Source of the DNA: CAZDWZ01 sp964509425
GTDB taxonomy: Bacteria; Bdellovibrionota_C; UBA2361; SZUA-149; CAZDWZ01
Length of the DNA: 64,000 bases
Direction: 5' to 3'
NCBI GenBank assembly: GCA_964509425.1
Contig: CAZDWZ010000004.1
Span: 186,001-250,000 of the forward strand
In this document: piece by piece, positions 25,086 to 33,057 of the stretch
How positions within the stretch are numbered: position 1 is the first letter of the stretch
Layout: each line of letters begins with the position of its first letter
Made by a program: the position numbers and the translations under genes
Notes under the pieces: model-generated
The model's input: the letters and a program-made list of their open reading frames with translations, nothing else
The model's database searches: none
Told to the model about the DNA's origin: nothing

Positions 25086-27029
25086 CTATCCGTTCGACTC
25101 CGGAGCCCGTCGAATCGCTGCGGCCGCTTGAATTTCAGCAACGCACTGTGAAATAGGCAAGCTGCCGCGATCTTCACCCGATCTCAGTCGAAGCGCGGCC
25201 TGAACTGCAGCTTCCTCCCGATCTCCGCACACCAGCATATACGGGACTTTCTGCGTCTGAGCCGTTCGAATGCGGTAGTTGAGCGTATTGTTGCTCGCAT
25301 CGAGTTCGGTTCGAATTCCGGCGGCTTTGAGTTCCGAGAGAACCTTCTCAGCGTAGGCAGTATGACGTTCGGCAATGGGCAGAACCACAGCCTGAACGGG
25401 AGCGAGCCATACGGGGAATGCTCCGCCGTGGTGTTCGATCAACATACCGAAGAATCTCTCCATCGAACCGAGGAGTGCACGATGAATCATGAAAGGCCGG
25501 TGCTCTTTCCCATCATCACCGATGTATCCGAGATCGAAACGCTCTGGGAGGTTAAAGTCGAATTGAACCGTGCTGAGCTGCCACGCGCGGCCGAGGAGAT
25601 CCTTTAGCTGAATGTCAATCTTCGGTCCGTAAAAAGCGCCGTCACCCTCGTTAATCTCAAACGGGAGACCGCTTCGTTCGAGTGCGGAGAGAAGGGCCTT
25701 CTCCGCGGCGTCCCAGTTCTCGTCAGTTCCCACTCGCTGCTCGGGACGGGTGCTGAGCAGGAGATGAAAATTCTCGAGTCCGAAGTCACGAAGGAGCCCG
25801 ACACTAAAGTCGAGCACTTTGTCGATCTCACCCGGCATCTGGTCCGGACGGCAGAAAAGATGAGCGTCATCCTGGGTGAAGCCGCGCACTCTCGTGAGCC
25901 CATGGAGCGTGCCGCTTCGCTCAAAACGGTAGACGGTTCCCCACTCTGCGAATCGAAGAGGGAGATCGCGATAAGAACGCACGCCGCTCTTATAAATCTG
26001 CACGTGAAACGGACAGTTCATCGGTTTCAGGTAATATTCCTGCCCTTCGATCTCGATAGGCGCGTACATGGAGTCTTTGTAGAACTCCAGATGGCCGCTG
26101 GTCTCCCAAAGAACGGAGCGTCCGATGTGAGGCGTGTACACGAAGTCGTATCCGCCTTGGATATGTTTCTCCTTGCAGTGCTCTTCCACGAGATGGCGTA
26201 CCAAGCCGCCCTTCGGGTGCCAAAGGATGAGTCCTCCGCCAACCGTTTCGGAGTTGGTGCTGAAAAGATCGAGCTCCTTTCCCACCCTCCGGTGATCCCG
26301 CTTCTTTGCCTCTTCGAGCTGCCAGAGGTACTGTTCAAGATCCTCCTTCTTCAAGAAGGCGGTGCCATAGATCCGCTGGAGCATCTTGTTCTTCTCGTCT
26401 CCGCGCCAATAGGCTCCGGCGACGTCGAGAAGCTTGAAATATTTTACTTGATTCGTGAAACGAAGATGCGGGCCTCGGCAAAGATCGAGGAAATCTCCGT
26501 CTCGGTAGAAGCTGATCGCTTCGCCGCGACCTGCGAATTCTTCGAAGAGTTCCTCTTTGTAGGGCTCATCGAGATCGCGAAGCATCTTTCGTGCCTCGTC
26601 CTCGCTGACTTCCAACCGCTCGAAGCGATGATTCTCCTTCACGATCTTCTCCATCTCTTGAGAGATTTTTTCGAGGTCGTCCTCTGTAAATGGACGCTCG
26701 GGATCGAAGTCGTAATAGAACCCGGTCGCAATCGCCGGACCGATGGCCAGCTTGGTTCCCGGGTATAGGCGACGAACCGCCTGGGCGAGAACGTGCGAGA
26801 AGCTGTGGCGATAAAAATGCCGGGCGTCTTCGCTGTCGTCCTTTAACTTAATGATTGTCGCGTTACCGCTTTTTACAATAGGCGTACCAAGATCGAGGAG
26901 CTCATCTCCCACTCGAATCCCAAGCGCATCCTTCCTCTCCGCTTCGTCAAGCTTCTGCAGCGCTTCGTACACCTTCGCGCCGGAATCAACCGAAACCGAA
27001 CCTAACCCCCTGAAATCAAGCGTAAGCAC
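25086..27029 (-). CDS. thrS: Threonyl-tRNA synthetase
   Basis: 647 residues in the order TGS, SAD editing domain, class II catalytic core and anticodon-binding domain. Seen are the editing motifs HxxxH as HSFSHVLAQAVRRLYPG and GFYYDFD, the tRNA synthetase Zn site CPFHVQIYKS, GTVYRFERSGTLHGLTRVRGFTQDDAH (motif 2) and HRALLGSMERFFG (motif 3). I take the GTG at 27029: the sequence AGGGAGG stands 5 bases upstream, and translation then begins at the TGS domain. An in-frame ATG at 27134 would add 35 residues with no family match. It is divergent from the ABC permease gene and converges on the proline-rich gene across a hairpin. Confidence 0.95.
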   Translation of the reverse strand: MLTLDFRGLGSVSVDSGAKVYEALQKLDEAERKDALGIRVGDELLDLGTPIVKSGNATIIKLKDDSEDARHFYRHSFSHVLAQAVRRLYPGTKLAIGPAIATGFYYDFDPERPFTEDDLEKISQEMEKIVKENHRFERLEVSEDEARKMLRDLDEPYKEELFEEFAGRGEAISFYRDGDFLDLCRGPHLRFTNQVKYFKLLDVAGAYWRGDEKNKMLQRIYGTAFLKKEDLEQYLWQLEEAKKRDHRRVGKELDLFSTNSETVGGGLILWHPKGGLVRHLVEEHCKEKHIQGGYDFVYTPHIGRSVLWETSGHLEFYKDSMYAPIEIEGQEYYLKPMNCPFHVQIYKSGVRSYRDLPLRFAEWGTVYRFERSGTLHGLTRVRGFTQDDAHLFCRPDQMPGEIDKVLDFSVGLLRDFGLENFHLLLSTRPEQRVGTDENWDAAEKALLSALERSGLPFEINEGDGAFYGPKIDIQLKDLLGRAWQLSTVQFDFNLPERFDLGYIGDDGKEHRPFMIHRALLGSMERFFGMLIEHHGGAFPVWLAPVQAVVLPIAERHTAYAEKVLSELKAAGIRTELDASNNTLNYRIRTAQTQKVPYMLVCGDREEAAVQAALRLRSGEDRGSLPISQCVAEIQAAAAIRRAPESNG

Positions 27030-27143
27030 TCCTTCCTCCCTCTCAAATCTTTCAGCCGAAAAAACGCGGGCAATTGCCCATACCTCGAAAGCTGTGTCAT
27101 GAACCTGGCTCTGACACGTAAAGTTGGGCGTCACAAACTCCGA

Positions 27144-28010
27144 ATGACACAGAATACTGAATTGCTACGGAAGGTAAATACAGAACTTCATTGGGGGGCA
27201 CTTCTCAACCCCATCAGCATCCTCCGCACCCTGAAGAATAACCGGGAATTAATCCGGCAGTTCACGTGGCGTGGGTTGGCCGGGCGATATCGAGGGTCGT
27301 TTCTCGGCCTGTTTTGGTCCCTCCTCCATCCAATGTTCATGCTCGTCATCTATACTTTTATCTTCAATATAGTGTTCAAATCCCGTTGGGGCGCAAATCC
27401 GAACGAGGGAGAGGGAGAGTTCGCGCTCGCGCTGTTCTGCGGTTTAACCGTGTATTCGATTTTCGGAGAGTCGGTCGGCAGATCGACGAGTCTTGTGCTC
27501 GAGAACCCCAACTATGTGAAGCGAGTGGTGTTCCCGCTCGAAATTCTTGCCGTGGCTTCGCTGGGAACGACCATGCTCCACGCGTGCATCAGTCTTTTGA
27601 TTCTAATCGCCGGGTCGCTCTTCATTCATGGAGGCATCCCCCTTTCGGCTCTCTATCTGCCGATCGTGATTCTCCCGCTCGTTTGCTTCTCACTTGGAAT
27701 CAGCTGGTTCATCTCGTCCCTGGGCGTTTTCATCCGCGACACTCAGCAGTTCATCCCCGTACTGCTTCAGGTGCTCATCTTCCTCACTCCAGTCTTCTAT
27801 CCTCTGACGGCGGTTCCGGTCGGAATGCAAAACCTTCTTTCCCTTAATCCCCTCGCGTATTTCGTCGGCACCGCACGCGAAGTTTTCCTTTGGGGTGCTG
27901 CTCCAGATCCGAAGCGTTGGGCGTTCGCGATGGTCATTTCGCTCATCGTCATGCAGCTTGGCTACGCCTGGTTCATGAAAAGTAAAAAGGCTTTTGCCGA
28001 CGTGATCTGA
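27144..28010 (+). CDS. ABC-2 type polysaccharide exporter permease (Wzm/TagG-like)
   Basis: 288 residues with six predicted membrane segments. The opening RQFTWRGLAGRYRGSFLGLFW with the following SLLHP and LENPNYVKRVVFPLEILAV are signatures of permeases exporting O-antigen, teichoic acid or capsule. It would need a Wzt-type ATPase, but none is adjacent; the only ATPase of this kind in the window belongs with the pilI-position permease. The start at 27144 places the conserved region 25 residues in; an ATG at 27099 is possible. A CTCTGTGGTT-family repeat follows the stop. Substrate is probably a lipid-linked glycan, inferred from family. Confidence 0.85.
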   Translation: MTQNTELLRKVNTELHWGALLNPISILRTLKNNRELIRQFTWRGLAGRYRGSFLGLFWSLLHPMFMLVIYTFIFNIVFKSRWGANPNEGEGEFALALFCGLTVYSIFGESVGRSTSLVLENPNYVKRVVFPLEILAVASLGTTMLHACISLLILIAGSLFIHGGIPLSALYLPIVILPLVCFSLGISWFISSLGVFIRDTQQFIPVLLQVLIFLTPVFYPLTAVPVGMQNLLSLNPLAYFVGTAREVFLWGAAPDPKRWAFAMVISLIVMQLGYAWFMKSKKAFADVI

Positions 28011-28067
28011 ACTCGTCTTCCCTTGTGTTGCCTCTGCGCCTCTTGCCTTGCCCCTGTGTCTCTGTGT

Positions 28068-28164
28068 CTCTGTGGTTCAATAGGATAGCGAATCACCACG
28101 CCGATACGACCTGGCTCGCGATGCCTGTTGAACCACAGAGGCACAGAGGTACAGAGACACAGAG
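28068..28164. repeat. Inverted repeat of the CTCTGTGGTT family
   Basis: CTCTGTGGTTCAA 28068-28080 is complementary to TTGAACCACAGAG 28128-28140; both arms continue as imperfect CTCTGTG/CACAGAG repeats (left from about 28050, right to 28164). It occupies the convergent gap between the permease and the anti-sigma-like gene and may act as a two-way terminator. Confidence 0.75.
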
Positions 28165-28180
28165 TGGAAATTCAGACAGT

Positions 28181-28621
28181 CTAGATTATTCCGTCTTCAT
28201 CCAGCAGGGTCAGCTCGTCGTCCGAGAGCTCGAGCAACGGGTCCAACTCAGCAGTTTGCTCCGGGGCGAGCAAATCTTCATCGGTGAAAAATGTCGCGAC
28301 ATCGTCCTCGTCATCTTGAGCATCGACCAGAGCTTCCATACTCGACAACCAAAGAGCAGCATTCTCGTGATGAGACGTGCCCGTGACAACCGTCATGCTC
28401 AGAATGACGATCATCGCCGCGGCGAGCTGAGGCGCAAGAAAGATTCGGGAGATCCAGCCTGAAACACCCGTTCGCTCCGTGGACTCTTCGTCTAACCTCG
28501 CGAGCGCCAATCGTGCTCGACGAGCCGCTTCACCCGGAACCGGCTCGGTGGCGGCACGAAGCGCTTTCCCGAGCGACCGGAGCTCAGAGTCTAAATCTCG
28601 TTCAAGCTTTGTTTTGTCCAT
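28181..28621 (-). CDS. Putative anti-sigma factor, single membrane segment
   Basis: 146 residues. A charged cytoplasmic N-terminal part (about 1-75, helical, DKTKLERDLDSELRSLGKAL) is followed by one membrane helix (about 76-93, LAAAMIVILSMTVV) and a very acidic outer tail rich in Asp, Glu and Leu. There is no HxxxCxxC zinc motif. The gene overlaps the 3' end of the ECF sigma gene by 20 bp, the usual arrangement for a sigma/anti-sigma pair, and this context is the main evidence. The ATG at 28621 is preferred to one three codons earlier. Confidence 0.6.
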   Translation of the reverse strand: MDKTKLERDLDSELRSLGKALRAATEPVPGEAARRARLALARLDEESTERTGVSGWISRIFLAPQLAAAMIVILSMTVVTGTSHHENAALWLSSMEALVDAQDDEDDVATFFTDEDLLAPEQTAELDPLLELSDDELTLLDEDGII

Positions 28622-29240
28622 CTGCTTCAAGCCTCGCTCGCAATTTTTCCTTTGCTCTCGACAGGTGCGTCTTCACAGCGCTTTCTGAACATCCGAGAGC
28701 CTCTCCCACCTCGGCGACGCCCATGTCCTCAGCATAATGCAGCATCACCGAGAGTTTCTGTTTCTCGGGAAGCTCCCGGACCAATCCCCAAAGGTGTTGG
28801 TGTTCTTCCGAGAGTTGAAGCTGCCTTTCCGCGGAGAGCAGGTGGCTGCCCGTTCGGATTTCGGTCTCCGCTTTCGACTCGGCGTTTTCCGCGTTGTCCG
28901 ACTCCTTCCCAAGCAAAAATCGCGTCCGGTATCTCGTCTTTCGCTCCCGCTGTCTCCCACAGACACGGCGGACGATGACGAACATCCAAGTCTTCAGCGA
29001 AGAATCCCGCCGGAACTTCGGCAGGCTCCTCGCGATCTCAAGAAGCGCCTCCTGTAAGCAATCTTCCGCCGTGTCCGGGTCCCGGGAAGCGAAGTAACAG
29101 CCGCGCTTCAGCCAGGAGTAATGTCGCTCGAGAAGCTGTTCCGTGGCCTTCCGTTTTTCGTCCTCGGAACCACTCTCGATGACGCGGCGGCAGAGTTCAT
29201 CCTCCGAAATAGCCTCTGTTTCCTGACGCGCATTCTCCAT
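28602..29240 (-). CDS. ECF-type RNA polymerase sigma factor
   Basis: 212 residues. Region 2 spans about 35-100 with DPDTAEDCLQEALLEIARSL and KFRRDSSLKTWMFVIVRRV; region 4 spans about 150-205 with LPEKQKLSVMLHYAEDMGVA and ALGCSESAVKTHLSRAKEKL. There is no sigma region 1 or 3, as expected for ECF factors. A Glu/Ser-rich linker joins the two. The partner anti-sigma gene overlaps its end. Envelope stress is the usual trigger of such pairs; the actual signal and promoter sequence are unknown here. The ATG at 29240 is the likely start; a GTG three codons earlier is in frame. Confidence 0.9.
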   Translation of the reverse strand: MENARQETEAISEDELCRRVIESGSEDEKRKATEQLLERHYSWLKRGCYFASRDPDTAEDCLQEALLEIARSLPKFRRDSSLKTWMFVIVRRVCGRQRERKTRYRTRFLLGKESDNAENAESKAETEIRTGSHLLSAERQLQLSEEHQHLWGLVRELPEKQKLSVMLHYAEDMGVAEVGEALGCSESAVKTHLSRAKEKLRARLEADGQNKA

Positions 29241-29249
29241 CTTTAACAC

Positions 29250-29571
29250 GGACTTAGTGATCCTCCCTGGACGCTTGGTCTACCAGCCTTATTGGTCGGC
29301 GCCCGCAACCCGTCTTTCCCTCTGACGGTCTCACCTTTCAGACAATCGATGTAAAAAAATTCTCTCCTAAGATCGCCTGATTCCAACCGTTTCGAACCTA
29401 TTCGGCCAGATTCTCATCGTTCCGGCCACCCCCTCATGTCCCAAGCGGCGCGAAGTGAGGTCGACGAAACTGAAGCAGACCGACGGAGGTTTGAGATTAG
29501 AGGTCGAAGGTGTTGCCGCGAGTCAAATAACTGTTTGTATATCTTAGGTTTTTGGACTGAGGAAGAAGTTT
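29250..29571. other. Intergenic gap between divergent genes
   Basis: About 320 bp between the ECF sigma gene (minus) and the next plus-strand gene. It should hold both promoters. An A/T-rich stretch near 29345-29365 and TTTGTATATCTTAGG near 29532-29546 could be promoter elements, but no consensus can be assigned with confidence. I see no gene or clear repeat. Confidence 0.4.
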
Positions 29572-30216
29572 ATGTCAATGAGACCAACTCCCTCATGGGA
29601 TCAAAAAGTTTTAGCCGCCGATGAATCAGGACGCGCACTGCCGTGGCCGATTCTTCTCTGCCTCTTCGTTTCTCTCGGGTATCTCGTGTATTTGCGAGAG
29701 TTTATTGAGCTGAACGCACCGGCGATGTTCGGCACGATCGTGGTCTGCTGCCTGGCCATTGCGAACGTGTTCGCCCTTGGTTGCAGCTTGCAGCTCCTGT
29801 TTATCGGGACCGAGTCCAACTCTCATATCCGTCGCCAGTTGAAGCGCCAAGTCGATGAGCTTACCGGAGTGCTCGGGACTGCGCATCAGACGCTCACGAT
29901 GTTCGATAAGGACCTCTCCAAAAATAAAATTCGTCTTTCCGCCCGCGGAATTGATTCGCTTGCGATCCTTCGCCGCGTCTCCCAAGCTCTCGACAATCGG
30001 GTCGGTCAAGTGCAGTCGCTCCTTGCCGCCGGCGACAAAATTTCGCTGATCGATGCAGACGACCTCCTTCGAAGAAAGCTGATCGTGGAAGATAATGCGG
30101 TCCATGCGCTGATTCACACGAACGCAATTGAACCGATTTCGTCGGCTGAATGGGTGAGCACTGTCGAGAATCTCATCGGCGAGATCAACATCGAACATCA
30201 TCGTCGCGCTGCTTGA
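29572..30216 (+). CDS. Two-segment membrane protein of unknown function
   Basis: 214 residues; not recognised. Two hydrophobic segments at about 25-43 and 51-76 form an N-terminal hairpin; the remaining 135 residues are soluble, charged and mostly helical, with a possible coiled coil near 85-125 (RRQLKRQVDELTGVLGTAHQ). An AG-rich ribosome site, GAGGAAGAAG, stands just upstream. Its 3' end overlaps the convergent next gene by 19 bp. There are similarities in layout to membrane-tethered scaffold proteins, but no function can be assigned. Confidence 0.75.
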   Translation: MSMRPTPSWDQKVLAADESGRALPWPILLCLFVSLGYLVYLREFIELNAPAMFGTIVVCCLAIANVFALGCSLQLLFIGTESNSHIRRQLKRQVDELTGVLGTAHQTLTMFDKDLSKNKIRLSARGIDSLAILRRVSQALDNRVGQVQSLLAAGDKISLIDADDLLRRKLIVEDNAVHALIHTNAIEPISSAEWVSTVENLIGEINIEHHRRAA

Positions 30217-30683
30217 TCGAGGCGCTCGCGGCGCTTTGCGAGCCCCCATCGGATCAGCGGCTTTATAAGAAAAAGTAGATACAAGTTCATTACCGTGACC
30301 GCGAAACAAAAGAGCGCGGCGGTGCCCGTTCCGCTGATCCCGAGATCCTGTGGTAATTTGTCGAGGCCGATGATGATTGAAAGCGGAATCGCAAAGATGA
30401 AACAGAGCACTGCGATCCCGAGACAAACCATCGAATAGAGATTCTCGGGCACGAGCCCGGTCTGTCCGAGGATTAGCCAAAACGCGACGACGCTAAGCCC
30501 GTAGATCGCAATTCTCCCTACCCGGTAGGCCGCTGCAGTCCACGGCAAAAGACCCTCCAACTCACTGGAGTGCTTCATTTTCAGGAAGAAGTGATACACC
30601 CTCGAATTCGACGCCTTTCCCAAGGGCGCCTTGGCCCCTTGCGTCTCAGATGAACCCTTTTTGCGAAGCCAGCTTCTTAACAT
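30198..30683 (-). CDS. Small polytopic membrane protein of unknown function
   Basis: 161 residues; not recognised. Three hydrophobic segments (about 55-75, 83-105 and 115-140) follow a basic N-terminus, and the protein ends in a basic cluster (KRRERLDQAARR). A later Met at residue 36 is an alternative start that removes a Ser/Lys-rich leader. The 3' ends of this gene and the convergent plus-strand gene overlap by 19 bp. Confidence 0.6.
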   Translation of the reverse strand: MLRSWLRKKGSSETQGAKAPLGKASNSRVYHFFLKMKHSSELEGLLPWTAAAYRVGRIAIYGLSVVAFWLILGQTGLVPENLYSMVCLGIAVLCFIFAIPLSIIIGLDKLPQDLGISGTGTAALFCFAVTVMNLYLLFLIKPLIRWGLAKRRERLDQAARR

Positions 30684-30710
30684 ATAGACGTTTAGAAAAG
30701 GGGTGCTTCA

Positions 30711-30941
30711 ATGGAAACTCCCAACAAATCCTGGGATAAACAGATCTCCTATTTTGCCTCTCAACTGAGCGACCGGTTTCCGGACCTCGAACTTCGATTT
30801 ACCATGACACTCGATACCCTGACGCTCAATGTCGACGGTTGCGCGAGTGTTGATTTCAGCCTCGGAAATACCCACTACGAGCATTTGCTGAACGAGGCGA
30901 CATTCACCATTAAAATGATTCTCGGAAGATTCGACGCCTAA
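30711..30941 (+). CDS. Small hypothetical protein
   Basis: 76 residues, soluble, mildly acidic, no signal or membrane segment. The predicted pattern is a helix followed by several beta strands (LELRFTMTLDTLTLNVDG) and a C-terminal helix. AAGGGGTG lies 7 bases ahead of the ATG, a good ribosome site, which supports it as real. It is divergent from the membrane protein gene to the left and converges on the VKOR-DsbA gene. No family is recognised. Confidence 0.55.
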   Translation: METPNKSWDKQISYFASQLSDRFPDLELRFTMTLDTLTLNVDGCASVDFSLGNTHYEHLLNEATFTIKMILGRFDA

Positions 30942-30994
30942 GGAGGCTCTCAATCAGTGCCCTCGTGAGAGAGTTTTCGCTCTCGACGCCAGGA

Positions 30995-32248
30995 TCATTT
31001 TCCGGCGGTTTCGACAATCAGGCCCAATACTCCTTCCAGAAATTTCGGATGAATGTGCAACGCCCGGCCGTTTACAATTACGGTCGGAGTAGACATTACG
31101 CCGACTTTGATCGCGAGCTCGATATCGTCCTTTACCCGTTGGAGCGACGCGGGGTCAGCCAAACACTGTAAAAACTTATCCTGCTGGAGACCCGAATTCC
31201 GGGCGATGTGCTCGAGACCCTCGCGACCCTCCCAAGAAGTTTTGAATACGGACTCGGTGAACTTCCAAAATGCTTCGTTCCCTTGCGCCGCGGCACAAAC
31301 CGACATCCGCGCAGCTTCGCAGGCAAATTGATGGCGTGGGTTCGTAATGGTTCGATTGCACGCATTATCGATTGGATAGTGTTTGAACACGAATCGAACG
31401 CGGTCCTGATATTTTTGGAGCGCCGGCTTGAGATAGAGAGAGTAGTTCCGGCATGCTGGACACTCAAAATCGCTGAACTCGAGAACGGTTACTTTGGCAT
31501 CCTTCGGTCCAAGAACAACGTCAGGAATGAAGCCCCCGCTGTCCTGAAAGTCGGGCACTGGAAGAACCGGATTCCCCTGCCACGCTTTTACGGCGAGCAT
31601 CATATTCGCTCGGCTAAACGCCGCTTCCGCCCGCGGCTTTAGATATCCGTCGTGGATGACCACCGGAAGCAACAGCGTGAGGCAGGCAAAGCTTAAGAGA
31701 AAGGCAAAATAAAAGGGCTTTCGAATGACCGACGGCTCAGCTGGTGAGAGGATTTTTACCAGCTCGTTCGCTCCCAGCTGAAATCCCCGAACGCCGCGTT
31801 CCGTTCGTTCGGGATCTTTCCACGAAACCCAAAAAAGCATGATGTTCACTGCGTAAAGCATCATACACATCAGACAAAAGGTGCCTACGAGAAGCTTCGA
31901 GATTCCGGCAAGGACAAGCGTCACCGGGATCGTGAGCGAAGCCAAAAAAAAGCGAAGGGAAGCCGCCTTCGAGCCCTCATAGCCGGAATCCCCTGCCTTC
32001 CTCGAAAGGAGCACGATCAGGAGAAGTCCGAAGTAAAACACCAAGCCGTAGCTCGCAATCGGCACTCCGAAAAGCGAAGAATAGGGGCTTTTTGCCAGCT
32101 TATCGCAGTCATAATCCGGGCTTATTGAACAAAACGATGGCTCGCGAACAAAGCCGCTGTGAATCTCGACGTGGTGATACAGCAGGTAGGCCGAAATGAG
32201 GGTGCCAATAAGCGCGAGGAGGGCCAGGCGGGTCGAGAAGGTCTTCAT
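30995..32248 (-). CDS. VKOR-DsbA fusion (disulphide-forming system in one protein)
   Basis: 417 residues. Residues 1-145 are a vitamin K epoxide reductase domain with four membrane segments, loop Cys40 and Cys48 (CSISPDYDC) and the quinone-side CxxC at 125-128 (FCLMC). After another membrane segment (about 178-197) comes a periplasmic DsbA-like thioredoxin domain with FECPACRNY (Cys263, Cys266), KHYPID, and a cis-Pro in VMSTPTVIVNG. The VKOR part should reoxidise the DsbA part using quinone, doing the work of DsbA plus DsbB. It is followed on the same strand, upstream, by the PDZ lipoprotein gene (9 bp apart). It may serve pilins and the Cys-containing exported proteins seen here. Confidence 0.92.
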   Translation of the reverse strand: MKTFSTRLALLALIGTLISAYLLYHHVEIHSGFVREPSFCSISPDYDCDKLAKSPYSSLFGVPIASYGLVFYFGLLLIVLLSRKAGDSGYEGSKAASLRFFLASLTIPVTLVLAGISKLLVGTFCLMCMMLYAVNIMLFWVSWKDPERTERGVRGFQLGANELVKILSPAEPSVIRKPFYFAFLLSFACLTLLLPVVIHDGYLKPRAEAAFSRANMMLAVKAWQGNPVLPVPDFQDSGGFIPDVVLGPKDAKVTVLEFSDFECPACRNYSLYLKPALQKYQDRVRFVFKHYPIDNACNRTITNPRHQFACEAARMSVCAAAQGNEAFWKFTESVFKTSWEGREGLEHIARNSGLQQDKFLQCLADPASLQRVKDDIELAIKVGVMSTPTVIVNGRALHIHPKFLEGVLGLIVETAGK

Positions 32249-32257
32249 TTCGCTCTG

Positions 32258-32851
32258 CTAATACTCTTCGTTGTGACCGGATTCCGCTCCGGAAGAAGGA
32301 CGTTTCAAACTTGCTTTTGATTCTTTCCGGGCTGCTCGAGCCGGAATGGGTCCTTTCACCGTTATCAGGACTTTGTGCGGGACCCCTTGACGTTCGAAGG
32401 TCAGGGAAGACTCCGGCGACTTATGAAGCGCATTGACGAACTCGCCGAGTGAAGATTCGGTCTTTGCACGGCGAACACCGAATGCGGTGACGACGTCCCC
32501 ACCGGCGACGCCGAGCGACTTCAGGATCTCGGGGGGGAGTCCGACCCGGACTTTGAGCCCCATCAGCCCTCCTCGCGCATCCCGCTTCGGAGTGACAATC
32601 TTTTCCCTCGCGGCGAACTCTTCGAGTCGGACCACTCCCGGACCATCGAGCTCGACTCGATGAATGAGCTCCTGCTCAAAGTTCTTCAACGGCTGACCGT
32701 TCGACAGAACCGAGACCTTCATAGCCCCCTGGCGCTCCACAACCGGCTCATCTGAGCTCCCGGAAAGCGAGCAGCCAGAAATTGTCACCGAAATGAACAA
32801 CAAGAAGAACAGAGAATACCGACGGTTGCCGCTATACCGCTGAATTATCAT
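32258..32851 (-). CDS. PDZ-domain lipoprotein (GspC C-terminal-like)
   Basis: 197 residues. Signal peptide with lipobox ISGC (Cys about 27). The body resembles the C-terminal PDZ-like region of GspC: LKVRVGLPPEILKSLGVAGG, a carboxylate-binding-like turn GDVVTAFGVRR, then SLGEFVNALHKSPESSLTFERQG. The tail is basic. It is 9 bp ahead of the VKOR-DsbA gene in the same direction and divergent from pilB. A periplasmic or outer-membrane role in pilus or secretion assembly is possible but only inferred from position. Confidence 0.65.
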   Translation of the reverse strand: MIIQRYSGNRRYSLFFLLFISVTISGCSLSGSSDEPVVERQGAMKVSVLSNGQPLKNFEQELIHRVELDGPGVVRLEEFAAREKIVTPKRDARGGLMGLKVRVGLPPEILKSLGVAGGDVVTAFGVRRAKTESSLGEFVNALHKSPESSLTFERQGVPHKVLITVKGPIPARAARKESKASLKRPSSGAESGHNEEY

Positions 32852-32945
32852 TGTCGAACCTCATTTTTCCCGCGTCCTGCCGGGGCTTTATACCAATCAT
32901 AGGGCCGAGAAACACACCAGGGACAAATGATGGATTCTCGTAAAG

Positions 32946-33026
32946 TTTTGACCATTTCCAACCGAATTCCTTCACGAGTGTCAAATTCTGTCCACGAGAA
33001 CGGAATTAGCCGAGAAGTGGTCAAAA
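32946..33026. promoter_or_regulatory. Inverted repeat TTTTGACCA/TGGTCAAAA upstream of pilB
   Basis: TTTTGACCA at 32946-32954 is complementary to TGGTCAAAA at 33018-33026, 63 bases apart, in the shared region of pilB (plus) and the PDZ lipoprotein (minus). It could bind a dimeric regulator or bend DNA. No sigma-54 consensus is visible here. Confidence 0.35.
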
Positions 33027-33057
33027 TTTTCCCCCCTGGGAGCCTAAGGAACTGGAT

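Noticed and set aside
25764..26768. 334-codon plus-strand frame
   Set aside because: Antisense to thrS, which is unmistakable; typical mirror frame.
29626..30480. 284-codon minus-strand frame
   Set aside because: Covers two other genes in the wrong frame; its product has no membrane segments or motifs, whereas those genes have clear ones.
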